From: a virus | Direction: 5' to 3' (one strand) | Length of the DNA: 27,151 bases | Virus record (IMG/VR): IMGVR_UViG_3300036857_000343 | Span: 1 to 27,151 of that record | Part shown: positions 7,360-13,386 of the stretch, piece by piece | How the letters are laid out: each line of letters starts with the position of its first letter | Position numbering within the stretch: the stretch's first letter is position 1 | Notes under the pieces: generated by a model | Told to the model about the DNA's origin: nothing | What the model saw: only the letters and a program-made list of their open reading frames with translations | The model's database searches: none | Program-made: the position numbers and the translations under genes

Positions 7360-7674
7360 TCACCCAGCCGAGTGACGCTCCCGCTCCCGCCGCCGGCGCT
7401 GGGCGTCCCGAACGTGAGGGCTCCGCCTCATCCCTTCGGAGATAGCTCGCCGGCGAGCCTCCTCCCGAGACTCAGGGCGGGGCCGAGGCGGAGGGCTCGG
7501 TTCGTCCGGTTCCGACTCGAGCAGGGCGAACCACCAGTAGTCCCGCGTTGTCTGGGCTGGAAACGGCCGCCGCCTCTGGTCTTTGTGCATGTTGGAGATT
7601 GGCACTCTCCGCGGCTCCATCGGTATAAAAAACCGATTTGAGTCCGGAGAATTTTTTTGGAATTTTTTTTTCAT
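7360..7674 (-). CDS. Unrecognised basic protein, last ORF of the early operon
   Basis: A 104-residue ORF not matched to a known family. It starts ATG at 7674 in an ATGA overlap with the preceding ORF, opens with Lys-rich MKKKFQKN encoded by an A9 tract, and has a central RDYWWFALLESEPDEPSPP segment followed by a long Arg-rich tail. An internal ATG at 7620 would give a shorter protein beginning MEPRRVPISN. Base composition changes sharply: 7620-7740 is AT-rich while the rest of the gene is GC-rich like its neighbours. It may also be produced fused to the upstream ORF by -1 frameshifting. Confidence 0.5.
   Translation of the reverse strand: MKKKFQKNSPDSNRFFIPMEPRRVPISNMHKDQRRRPFPAQTTRDYWWFALLESEPDEPSPPPRPRPESREEARRRAISEGMRRSPHVRDAQRRRRERERHSAG
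7619..7637. repeat. Short palindrome in AT-rich patch
   Basis: ATCGGT (7619-7624) and ACCGAT (7632-7637) are a perfect 6-bp inverted repeat around a 7-nt AT core. It lies inside the 104-residue ORF at the edge of the most AT-rich 120 bp of the genome. It could be an operator or be fortuitous. Confidence 0.3.
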
Positions 7675-7847
7675 TTCGTTTTTTTTCGTCGGAGTTTTCT
7701 TTTATGTTCGAGAAAATCCGCGTAATTATCGAAATCAATGGAGCGGCTCTCGAGGAGCTCGGCCTCCGCTTTGCTCGAGGGCTCGAGCTCGAGGAGGCGT
7801 TTCGCTACTCGGCGGGCGGCGGCTACTGAGAGCTCGTTCGCTACCAC
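7671..7847 (-). CDS. 58-residue helical ORF with poly-A slippery end
   Basis: Minus-strand ORF starting at GTG 7847 (MVANELSVAAARRVAKRLLE) and ending in a basic KRKLRRKKTK tail. It follows the winged-helix gene ending at 7882 by 34 nt, and its stop is part of an ATGA overlap with the next gene, the coupling mode used throughout this operon. The frame is open upstream of the GTG and looks coding, so the true start may be a non-standard codon further up. The Arg-Lys end is encoded over an A8 run (7686-7679) that forms A-AAA-AAA in the zero frame. No family was recognised; it is predicted to be mostly helical. Confidence 0.5.
   Translation of the reverse strand: MVANELSVAAARRVAKRLLELEPSSKAEAELLESRSIDFDNYADFLEHKRKLRRKKTK
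7680..7686 (-). other. Candidate -1 frameshift heptamer A-AAA-AAA
   Basis: In the zero frame of the 58-residue ORF the codons are CGA AAA AAA ACG, giving X-XXY-YYZ as A-AAA-AAA. A -1 slip leads through AAC GAA straight into the ATG of the following 104-residue ORF, yielding a fusion of about 162 residues. No stimulatory hairpin was identified downstream. Confidence 0.35.
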
Positions 7848-7881
7848 CTCGAGGACTCGAACGTGGGCGAGAGCCAGAGAG

Positions 7882-8304
7882 TTAGCGTCTCGGTGCCGTG
7901 CCGTAGAGAAACTCCCGGCGGAGCATCGTGGCCACCATGGCGGAGCCTCGGTGGTAGCGGTGGGTGATATCGGCCATGGCCTCTACTAACGCCTCCTCCG
8001 GTATCTCCTCCAGGTTCCTATGTTGGCCGGCCCGGAGTTTCGCCTCCACTACGCGGAGGCCGCCATCGGTTAGGCGCCAGGTGCCGGCCTTATCCCGGTG
8101 GCCCTCGAGGATGCCATACCGCCTCATCCAGGAGAACCGGATTCCGAGGGCCTGTTTCTCGTCGCCGAATCCGAGGGAGCGGGCGAGGTGCTCGGTCTCC
8201 GCCCATCCTTCCTCGTCGGCGGCGTCGGAGAGGGCGAGCATGAGGTCTAGGTCTCTGAACGAGAGGAGGTCCGCCCGTTTGGCTCCACCGTTTCGCCTAG
8301 CCAT
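7882..8304 (-). CDS. Winged-helix DNA-binding protein, third of three
   Basis: A 140-residue protein. LSFRDLDLMLALSDAADEEG opens a winged-helix-like domain, with EHLARSLGFGDEKQALGIRF as a probable recognition region and GTWRLTDGGLRVVEAKL as wing plus helix. It ends with a helical tail (EALVEAMADITHRYHRGSAM). The start ATG overlaps the upstream gene's stop by 8 nt. It closes a run of three winged-helix genes on this strand. Candidate roles are a regulator or a small-terminase-like DNA-recognition factor, since the terminase lacks a recognisable small subunit; neither can be shown from sequence alone. Confidence 0.62.
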   Translation of the reverse strand: MARRNGGAKRADLLSFRDLDLMLALSDAADEEGWAETEHLARSLGFGDEKQALGIRFSWMRRYGILEGHRDKAGTWRLTDGGLRVVEAKLRAGQHRNLEEIPEEALVEAMADITHRYHRGSAMVATMLRREFLYGTAPRR

Positions 8305-8764
8305 GGCTGGTTAGCTTGTAGATTTCGGTGGGCGCTCCGGCGTCTCCGATTCGTTCCTTTCGGAGGAGCCGGACGGCGCCGGCGTCTCGGAGTACGCGGA
8401 GGCCGGCTCTGGTGACGGAGCGGGTTAGCGGATAGTCCTCCCGCTCGAGGAGGCCGGTGGTGGTGAATTCGTCCCCGTTCACGTTGGCTCGGAGGTAGCT
8501 CTCGAGGAGCTCGAGGCTTTCCTCTCCGATGCCTCGGCCTCCTTTCGGTTTGGCCGGCGGCGCCACCGGAGCTCCGAGGCTCCGGAGTGTTGTCACGATT
8601 CGCCGGCGTCCGTTTCGGAGCTCGGTCTCCTCGGCCCGGAATCCGGCGAGGGCGGCGTTCCTGCGTTTGGCTACGGCGGCGAGCTCTACGTCCACCCACT
8701 CGAGCTCCCGGCGTAGGGGTGCTACGAGGGCCTCGAGACGCTGGGCGATGGCCTGTTGGGGCAT
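8297..8764 (-). CDS. Coiled-coil plus winged-helix protein, second of three
   Basis: A 155-residue protein. Residues 1-65 form a heptad-rich coiled coil (AQRLEALVAPLRRELEWVDV onward), followed by a Pro/Lys linker near 70-80 and a C-terminal winged helix with DEFTTTGLLEREDYPLTRSV, VTRAGLRVLRDAGAVRLLRK and a beta wing EIYKLTSHG. AAGGGGGAG lies just before the ATG at 8764, so it has its own ribosome binding site. Its layout matches its upstream neighbour closely, suggesting duplication and divergence. Oligomerisation through the coil with DNA binding by the wing is a reasonable inference. Confidence 0.62.
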   Translation of the reverse strand: MPQQAIAQRLEALVAPLRRELEWVDVELAAVAKRRNAALAGFRAEETELRNGRRRIVTTLRSLGAPVAPPAKPKGGRGIGEESLELLESYLRANVNGDEFTTTGLLEREDYPLTRSVTRAGLRVLRDAGAVRLLRKERIGDAGAPTEIYKLTSHG

Positions 8765-8806
8765 GGGCTCCCCCTTTCGTTAGCTGGCGGCCTGGGGATT
8801 ATGCCT

Positions 8807-9253
8807 CTATTCGTTCAGCTTCCAAACCTTGGTTCGCCGTCCGCTGAGTTCTCCTTGGTATTCGGAGCGGTCCACCTGGCGGACTCGGCCGTCCTCGCTT
8901 AGCTGTTTGAGGGCGCCGGCGACCCTGCCTCCTCGTAGCCCGAGCTCCTCGAATCCCTGCCATCCCTCGAGGTCTCCGGAGGTGAACGCCTGGCCGGTGG
9001 GGATGGTTCGCCGGAGGTAGCCGTGGAGGGCCTCGAGTTTCTCGGCGCCTACGGCTTTCTCGGTGGCGCTCCGTTTCCGGGCGGCGGTTCGCTTTCGAGC
9101 GGTGGCTCCGTTTGTGGTGGAGCTCTCGCCGTGGGCCTGGGCGAGCAGGGTTCGGAGCGTGTCGGCGTAGGCGCCGAGCTCGTCTATCGAGACTCGGACT
9201 CGTTCGAGCTCGGCCTCCATGGCCTCGATAAGTGTGGGGTTCCCTACCGGCAT
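8807..9253 (-). CDS. Coiled-coil plus winged-helix protein, first of three
   Basis: A 148-residue protein. An N-terminal coiled coil (residues 8-42, IEAMEAELERVRVSIDELGA) is followed by a basic linker rich in Lys/Arg (ARKRTAARKRS, residues 52-62) and a C-terminal winged helix: GQAFTSGDLEGWQGF, LRGGRVAGALKQLSEDGRVR, then a wing ending KVWKLNE. AGGAGG is placed 7 nt before the ATG. The basic linker could contact DNA without sequence specificity, as in nucleoid-associated proteins. Its architecture parallels the next gene downstream. Confidence 0.62.
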   Translation of the reverse strand: MPVGNPTLIEAMEAELERVRVSIDELGAYADTLRTLLAQAHGESSTTNGATARKRTAARKRSATEKAVGAEKLEALHGYLRRTIPTGQAFTSGDLEGWQGFEELGLRGGRVAGALKQLSEDGRVRQVDRSEYQGELSGRRTKVWKLNE

Positions 9254-9290
9254 TCGGCGGCCTCCTGTTCGTTATCGGGACGGCTGGAGT

Positions 9291-9536
9291 CTAACGTTTC
9301 GCCGCCCGTTTTGCAGCGGCCCGGACGGAGGCGTTCCTGGAGCGGAGTCCCCGCTTTACGATGACGGCCCTGGAGCCGGCGGTGGTGGAGCGGCCGGCGT
9401 AGGAGAGGGCGGCCCGGAACCGCTTAGCGGTGTTTATCGGGTATTTCCGGCTTTTGGGGTAGGCGAACGCTGAGGATGGGAGCCGGCCTACGCCTTTGGC
9501 GCTCGAGGGTTTGCGGGGCCTGGGTTTCGCCATCAT
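9291..9536 (-). CDS. Small basic protein with DUF6582-like SAFAYP motif
   Basis: An 81-residue, very basic protein starting MMAKPRPRKPSSAKGVGRLP. Residues 19-46 contain LPSSAFAYPKSRKYPI and a following AKRFRAALSY. This recalls the short domain (DUF6582-type, D/S-SAFAYP...R..PI....HARNAL) found fused or next to phage structural and metagenomic proteins. The C-terminus is an Ala/Lys/Arg repeat. It starts in an ATGA overlap with the HNH gene stop. The role is unknown; the charge suggests nucleic acid binding. Confidence 0.6.
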   Translation of the reverse strand: MMAKPRPRKPSSAKGVGRLPSSAFAYPKSRKYPINTAKRFRAALSYAGRSTTAGSRAVIVKRGLRSRNASVRAAAKRAAKR

Positions 9537-9826
9537 TCCTCCAGTCGGATAGCTCCGGGCCACACCTGGCGGTTTTGCATCGTGGCGCCGAGGCGGCCGC
9601 CGGCGGAGCGGTTGCAGGTGGCGCAGCGGACGCGGAGGTTTGAGGGGACGTCGAGGCCGCCGAGGGCTCGGGGGCGTATGTGGTCTACGTCGTTTCCCCA
9701 GCCGCCGCAGGTGGAGCAGCGGTGGCCGTCTCGAGCCAGGACCAGGGCCCGGAGACGGCGCCACCGCCGCTCGTTCCGGGGACGACGCGGCGAGGGGTTT
9801 CCCCCTATGCCCATGGCCGCGGCCAT
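9533..9826 (-). CDS. HNH endonuclease
   Basis: A 97-residue nuclease with a compact HNH/zinc fold: LARDGHRCSTCGG supplies the first CxxC (C37, C40), NDVDHIRPRALGG gives the D-H catalytic pair (D48, H49), PSNLRVRC places Asn63, and CATCNRS the second CxxC (C68, C71). Small phage HNH proteins next to terminase genes assist DNA cleavage during packaging. Here it is on the opposite strand, about 2.3 kb from the terminase gene's 3' end. If the terminase nuclease is degenerate, this protein is a natural candidate to supply or support cutting. The start could be ATG 9826 or 9814; neither has a strong ribosome binding site. Confidence 0.88.
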   Translation of the reverse strand: MAAAMGIGGNPSPRRPRNERRWRRLRALVLARDGHRCSTCGGWGNDVDHIRPRALGGLDVPSNLRVRCATCNRSAGGRLGATMQNRQVWPGAIRLEE

Positions 9827-9838
9827 CCCCAGGGCCGG

Positions 9839-9931
9839 CTAAGCGCCGGCGTCCTCTCCGCCCTCGTCCTCGTCGCCCGGTTTCGGTTCGTCCGGCGAGT
9901 CTGGCGGCTGGGGGGTTTCCGTTTCCCTCAT
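9839..9931 (-). CDS. 30-residue acidic peptide
   Basis: Very short ORF, MRETETPQPPDSPDEPKPGD followed by an Asp/Glu/Gly-rich end. Support comes only from its ATGA overlap with the stop of the resolvase-like gene and its position in a tightly packed operon. It is predicted to be disordered and strongly negative, which could suggest DNA mimicry or simply a spacer. No family was recognised. Confidence 0.4.
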   Translation of the reverse strand: MRETETPQPPDSPDEPKPGDEDEGGEDAGA

Positions 9932-10281
9932 GGCTCCTCCGTCTCTGACGCCTGTATGGCCACCTCGTCCAGCCGGCCGGCGTCCTGGCATAACCGGACG
10001 AGTTCGTAGAAATCGAGGACGGCTACGGGTCTCGAACCGAAATGCAGGCCGATTACGAGGAGCCATGGCCGCCCATCGGCTTTCGCGTTTTTTCTCGCCT
10101 GGTCCACCCAGGCGGCTCGGAGTTGGAGGCGTTTTGTCCGTTTCACTTCTACCGCAAACGGGGCCGTCCCATCGTCATCGGTGCCGCGGGCGTAGCCGCC
10201 TGGGCCGATGCTGGGCCGCCGCTGGGCGCCGAGGGCCCTACAGACTCGCCGCTCGAGGTCTTTCCAGGCGGAGGAGCTCAT
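9928..10281 (-). CDS. PD-(D/E)XK nuclease, Holliday junction resolvase-like
   Basis: A 117-residue protein with the core of Hjc-like and related restriction-fold nucleases: a helical start with Glu10 (AWKDLERRVCRALGAQRRPS), an acidic turn GTDDDG (D35-D37), the catalytic strand PFAVEVKRTK with E45 and K47, then helix LRAAWVDQARKNAKADG with Gln61 and strand WLLVIGL. Such enzymes resolve branched DNA from recombination or replication. It lies in the replication/recombination operon with RecB- and RecT-like genes and starts in an ATGA overlap with the upstream gene. Confidence 0.75.
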   Translation of the reverse strand: MSSSAWKDLERRVCRALGAQRRPSIGPGGYARGTDDDGTAPFAVEVKRTKRLQLRAAWVDQARKNAKADGRPWLLVIGLHFGSRPVAVLDFYELVRLCQDAGRLDEVAIQASETEEP

Positions 10282-10760
10282 ACGCGGGCCCTCCCCCGCT
10301 CCTCTGCCTCGAGCTCGGTCTGGACGCCTCGAGGGCGTTCCTGGCGCCAGAGCTCGGCCATCCGCTCCCGGAGCTCGAGCTCCTCCGCCCAGGGTTTCAG
10401 GATTGGCCCGCGTTCGCCTCCGTCCTCGAATAGCTCGGCGAGGACTTGGCTCTCCCTCTCGAAATGGACGCCAGTGGAGCGTATCCACCTCTCGGCGCCC
10501 GCTACGGCTCGGTCTCGGTCTCGGCTGTCTCTCACGGTTACGTCCTGGCCGGCTCGTTCGGCTCGAGTGGCGAGGATGGCCCAGGGGCTCCGGATGAGGC
10601 CACGACGGTAATCGGCGGCCACGGTTTCGAGCTCGGCGACGATGGCGGCGGGCCGTTCCCGAAACGCCTGGAGGAGCCGCTCCTCGAGGGCGGCGCCTGG
10701 AGTGCCGTCGAATAGCTCTACCGCTCGGTCGTAGGTCTCGGTCCAGACGTATTCGATCAT
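10278..10760 (-). CDS. Unassigned early protein, possible replication partner
   Basis: A 160-residue, mostly helical, charged protein starting MIEYVWTETYDRAVELFDGT. A conserved-looking central patch reads YRRGLIRSPWAILATRAERA (about residues 51-70); the C-terminus is Glu/Arg-rich. It starts in an ATGA overlap with the putative initiator gene immediately upstream. A two-gene initiator/loader arrangement like lambda O and P is possible, but I do not see a motif that proves it, and no Walker box is present. Confidence 0.55.
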   Translation of the reverse strand: MIEYVWTETYDRAVELFDGTPGAALEERLLQAFRERPAAIVAELETVAADYRRGLIRSPWAILATRAERAGQDVTVRDSRDRDRAVAGAERWIRSTGVHFERESQVLAELFEDGGERGPILKPWAEELELRERMAELWRQERPRGVQTELEAEERGRARV

Positions 10761-11251
10761 AGGTCCTTCACCTCGGCTCGTTTCAGAATGTCGGCGAGGG
10801 CCTCGGGCCCTCCATTTTCGTTTTCCACAATTCCCGCCCGCCCTCCCTCGTAGTTAGCTACGGGTGGGGGGGTAGGGGTTAAGGTTTTCTCTACTTCTGT
10901 CTCTGCGCTAGCAGGTTCGCTAGCAGGGTGATAGCCGTCCGCTAGCGTCGGGCTAGCAACAATGTCTATGAAACCCGCATGGACAAGGGCCTCGAGGGAA
11001 TCTTTACGGACTTTCTGCCCGAGTCTCCGAGAGAGTTTCGCGGGATCGCTACGGACTTTCTGCCGGCTCTTTGCGTAGAGGTTCCGGAGGTCTCTGAGGA
11101 GCCCTCTCTGGGCGAATGAGAGCTCCAGAAACTCCTCTCGGTCTAGCTGGTCTAGGTGGTCTTTCACCCATACCGGCGCCCGTTTGAGAGGGTCGTAATG
11201 CTGGAATTTCCGCCACCCAGGGACGGAGATATAGCCGTCCTCGAGGTTCAC
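10757..11251 (-). CDS. Putative replication initiator carrying the origin candidate
   Basis: A 164-residue protein from a GTG start at 11251 (GTGA overlap with the RecT-like gene), beginning MNLEDGYISVPGWRKFQHYD. The N-terminal two thirds looks like a helical DNA-binding domain (VKDHLDQLDREEFLELSFAQ, then two QKVR repeats), as in phage initiation or DnaD-like proteins. The second half is low-complexity. Within the gene sit four GCTAGC palindromes, a 15-bp direct repeat and a DnaA-box match, so the gene probably contains the origin its product acts on, as in lambdoid phages. A longer in-frame ATG start at 11302 exists, but the overlap favours GTG. Confidence 0.62.
   Translation of the reverse strand: MNLEDGYISVPGWRKFQHYDPLKRAPVWVKDHLDQLDREEFLELSFAQRGLLRDLRNLYAKSRQKVRSDPAKLSRRLGQKVRKDSLEALVHAGFIDIVASPTLADGYHPASEPASAETEVEKTLTPTPPPVANYEGGRAGIVENENGGPEALADILKRAEVKDL
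10821..10829 (+). promoter_or_regulatory. DnaA-box match TTTTCCACA
   Basis: TTTTCCACA fits the relaxed DnaA-box consensus TT(A/T)TNCACA, one base from TTATCCACA. It lies about 80 bp from the GCTAGC cluster, with a T-rich stretch (10880-10905) in between. A single box can occur by chance; its value is in the company it keeps. Confidence 0.4.
10907..10957. repeat. Four phased GCTAGC palindromes (iterons)
   Basis: GCTAGC occurs at 10907-10912, 10919-10924, 10941-10946 and 10952-10957. Offsets of 12, 22 and 11 bp put all copies on about the same face of the helix. Reading through the window I noticed no other GCTAGC, and different copies fall in different codon registers, so coding constraint does not explain them. 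Confidence 0.7.
11005..11064. repeat. 15-bp direct repeat pair
   Basis: TACGGACTTTCTGCC at 11005-11019 recurs exactly at 11050-11064, 45 bp apart. Both copies encode the same QKVR segment of the initiator. It may be a protein-level repeat, an additional initiator site, or both. Confidence 0.6.
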
Positions 11252-12273
11252 GGCTCCGGCTCGTCTCCTGTCGCCCATTCCTCCCGCCGGCCGGCCGCCC
11301 ACGCCTCGTATTCCTGGCCGAGCCGGTGGCCCTCGAGGGCGTCTATGACGCGGGACGCCTCGGCTTTCGTGAGGTCTCTGGAGCTCTCGAGCGGCCGGCC
11401 GATGACCACGCGGGCGAGGGCGAGGCGGGCCTCCCGGTCCTCGCCGAATCCGGCGTCCCGGTAGGAGGCCATGAGTTTCCGTAGCTGGGCCTCTGTGATG
11501 GGCTCATCGGCGGAGGCTTGAGGTTCGGAGGGCGCCGGGTCGTCTCCAGCCGCGGCGCCTCCCACGCTCTGGGGTGGCTCGGACTCCGAACCTCCCGGCG
11601 CCGGCGTACTAACGGGCTCCGGTGCCTCCGTTTCCTCGCCGGGGAGCGGAGGTAGCTCCTCGGCCGCCGGTGGCGTCTCCGGCGCTGCTACGGCCGCCAG
11701 GGGTGCTCTCCGCCGGCGTCTCGTTCCCGAGGTGGGAGCAGGCTCGAGGGGCTCCTCGAGCTCCTCGAGCTCCTCCACCGCGGCGAGGCCGCCGATGGCA
11801 TCGGCGAACACGGCTTTACAGAGCTCCGCGGAGGCCCTGTTGGAGAGCATCGCCCTGGGGTAGAGCCGCCACGCTTTCCGGCCGTGGAGGCCGGCCCGCT
11901 TGGCGTCGTCCATCGTCCAGGTAACGCTCGAGGTCTCGTCGGAGTCCCGCCGGCGTCCGCTCCAGGTGGCCCGAGAGTTCGTGGACTCTACGAGCCAGAG
12001 CTCATGGCCGGCCCGGTAGACGAGGGCCCGCTGGGCCTCCGCGTAGAGCGCCGGCCGGCCCTCGATAACCGCGATTTTGGCGAGGGATTGCATCGGCCCG
12101 AGGCCCACCTCGTCCCCGTAGAGCATCGCCGCGGCGACCATGGCGGGGTTCCCTCGCATGGCCTCCGGGACGAACGGCGTATTGGCTATGGCTTTCGCTA
12201 GGTCGATGGACGGCGCCCAGAGCTCGAGCCAGTCTCGGCGCATCGGCGGGGTGTAAACCTCGAGGGAGCTCAT
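11248..12273 (-). CDS. RecT-like single-strand annealing protein
   Basis: A 341-residue protein. The RecT-type core spans residues 15-165: LAKAIANTPFVPEAMRGNPA, AMLYGDEVGLGPMQSLAKIA, VIEGRPALYAEAQRALVYRA, then WTMDDAKRAGL, WRLYPRAMLSNRASAELCKA and VFADAIGGL. After an acidic, Pro/Glu-rich linker (about 170-265) comes a small helical domain, ITEAQLRKLMASYRDAGFGE. It would anneal complementary strands in phage recombination or recombination-dependent replication, paired with the RecB-like exonuclease immediately upstream. The start is ATG 12273 in an ATGA overlap; the open frame further upstream lies within the exonuclease gene. Confidence 0.85.
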   Translation of the reverse strand: MSSLEVYTPPMRRDWLELWAPSIDLAKAIANTPFVPEAMRGNPAMVAAAMLYGDEVGLGPMQSLAKIAVIEGRPALYAEAQRALVYRAGHELWLVESTNSRATWSGRRRDSDETSSVTWTMDDAKRAGLHGRKAWRLYPRAMLSNRASAELCKAVFADAIGGLAAVEELEELEEPLEPAPTSGTRRRRRAPLAAVAAPETPPAAEELPPLPGEETEAPEPVSTPAPGGSESEPPQSVGGAAAGDDPAPSEPQASADEPITEAQLRKLMASYRDAGFGEDREARLALARVVIGRPLESSRDLTKAEASRVIDALEGHRLGQEYEAWAAGRREEWATGDEPEP

Positions 12274-13043
12274 ACGGCGGCGGCCTTTCTGTCTGGTGGG
12301 CGGAGTGGGGCGCCGATGTATGCCTCCTCCGGCGCCTGCGAGAATTTCGCTACCTGTTGGGCGTAGAGGAACGTCCGGAAAACCTCCGGCCCGGTTTCCA
12401 GCGGGACGAGTTCGTAGCCGTCCGCCCGGAGCCAGACGGCGCCGGAGGCGTCCACGGTGGCCATCGGCCTCTCGGTTCCGTCCTCGAGGAGGAGAGCCTC
12501 GGCGTTCCGGTAGGCGGCGAGTTGGAGGGCCGTCTCTCGGTAGATTCCTTTCCCGCCGGTTTTCCAATCGAGGAGCCAGACGCGACCGTCCTTTAGGCCG
12601 GCGATAACGTCCAGAGTCCCCATGTAGCGGTAGCGGCGGTTTATAACTACGGCCTCCACTACGATTTCCTGTTCGAGCCAGTCCTCGGCGAACGCCAGGT
12701 AGCTATCTACGTGGCCGGCGAGCTCCTCCGGGACGTCCACCTCCTCGCCGGCGGCGAGCCGGAGAGCGTATTCGTGCACCTCGGTTCCCCGGCGGGCGGC
12801 GGCGTCCTTTTCCGCCCAGCGGGCCCGCTTGAGAACCTCGAGCCGTTCGGACGGCCGGAGCTCGAGGAGCTCCTCCCAGTGGTCCACGACGTAGCCGGCG
12901 GTGACGTTCGCCGCCCAGCCTACGAGAGCGGGTTTCGGTACGCCGTTATCGAGGATGGTAGTAACGCCCACGGAGGGCTCTCCGTCCAGGAAATACACGT
13001 GGCCTCGGCCGCGGTTGACTCGGCGAGTGGGAGCGGTGGTCAT
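12270..13043 (-). CDS. RecB/Cas4-like PD-(D/E)XK exonuclease
   Basis: A 257-residue nuclease with ordered motifs: GTEVHEYALRLAAGEE (His90), YMGTLDVIAGL (Asp145), VWLLDWKTGG (Asp159 and Lys161) and the QLAAY helix (Gln174) typical of RecB-family exonucleases. Four Cys for a Cas4 iron-sulfur cluster are absent, so this is a phage exonuclease of the RecB type. It probably makes single-strand tails for the RecT-like protein encoded just downstream. It begins at ATG 13043 in an ATGA overlap with a small zinc-finger gene. Confidence 0.85.
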   Translation of the reverse strand: MTTAPTRRVNRGRGHVYFLDGEPSVGVTTILDNGVPKPALVGWAANVTAGYVVDHWEELLELRPSERLEVLKRARWAEKDAAARRGTEVHEYALRLAAGEEVDVPEELAGHVDSYLAFAEDWLEQEIVVEAVVINRRYRYMGTLDVIAGLKDGRVWLLDWKTGGKGIYRETALQLAAYRNAEALLLEDGTERPMATVDASGAVWLRADGYELVPLETGPEVFRTFLYAQQVAKFSQAPEEAYIGAPLRPPDRKAAAV

Positions 13044-13237
13044 AGGAGAGCCTCCTGGCGGACGGCGACGCCGGCCCGGACCTTGGCCACACATTCCGGA
13101 TGAGCCATTCGGCCAGTCTGGCGGCGGCTAACCATCCGGTCATTCGTCCGGGGATGGACGAGGCCGGTTACCTCTTTCCAGGCGTTCCGGGTGGAGAGCA
13201 TCGGCTCCCCGCAGAGAACGCAGGTGGGCCGGCTCAT
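13040..13237 (-). CDS. Small zinc-binding protein (65 residues)
   Basis: A 65-residue protein, MSRPTCVLCGEPMLSTRNAW at the start, with CVLC (C6, C9) and a later MAHPECVAKV giving His and Cys, consistent with a single zinc site. ATGA overlaps join it to genes on both sides. It is the second of two adjacent short zinc-finger-like genes in front of the recombination genes. The role is unknown; transcriptional or DNA-repair accessory functions are common for such proteins. Confidence 0.6.
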   Translation of the reverse strand: MSRPTCVLCGEPMLSTRNAWKEVTGLVHPRTNDRMVSRRQTGRMAHPECVAKVRAGVAVRQEALL

Positions 13238-13386
13238 CGTGCACCTCGAACGAGTGGGGCGAGGAACCGCCGGCGGCGAGCCAGGCAGGACCGTTTCGCC
13301 TTACAGAGGTGGCCACCGTGGCCGGCCGGTACGAATTGGCGGGTTCCTTTCCGCCCGCAGTAGAGACATTGCCGGTACTCCGTCAT
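13234..13386 (-). CDS. Small zinc-finger protein (50 residues)
   Basis: A 50-residue ORF that starts at ATG 13386, in an ATGA overlap with the transglycosylase stop, and not at the longer upstream start. CLYCGRKGTRQFVP gives one CxxC and GHGGHLCKAKRSC supplies His/Cys ligands, so one zinc site is likely. The C-terminus is Arg-rich. No family name can be given. Confidence 0.6.
   Translation of the reverse strand: MTEYRQCLYCGRKGTRQFVPAGHGGHLCKAKRSCLARRRRFLAPLVRGAR

Larger units (their letters stand above)
10821..11064. other. Candidate origin of replication
   Basis: Combines a DnaA-box match (10821-10829), a pyrimidine-rich, relatively AT-rich stretch on the plus strand (about 10878-10905), four GCTAGC palindromes (10907, 10919, 10941, 10952) and a 15-bp direct repeat (11005 and 11050), all inside the putative initiator gene. 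Iterons, an unwinding element and initiator in one place are the layout of theta-type phage and plasmid origins. Function is inferred. Confidence 0.5.

Noticed and set aside
7302-7361. 19-codon ORF starting TGATG after the last early gene
   Set aside because: Too short, composed of Ala/Gly/Pro/Arg codons expected by chance, and it overlaps the right arm of the inverted repeat.
7340-7375. Possible tRNA T-arm (GGTTCGAGCTCC-like string on the minus strand)
   Set aside because: The flanking bases do not form a 5-bp stem and no anticodon or acceptor arms can be drawn. No tRNA was found elsewhere.
7599-7629. TTGGCA...TATAAA on the plus strand as a promoter
   Set aside because: Spacer is 19 nt, and the only downstream plus-strand ORF was itself rejected.
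7704-7829. Plus-strand ORF of 41 codons beginning MFEKIRVIIEINGAALEELG
   Set aside because: It reads like protein, but it is antisense to the 58-residue minus-strand ORF, which is supported by an ATGA overlap and operon direction. CTC/GAG codons read as coding on both strands, so resemblance alone is weak.
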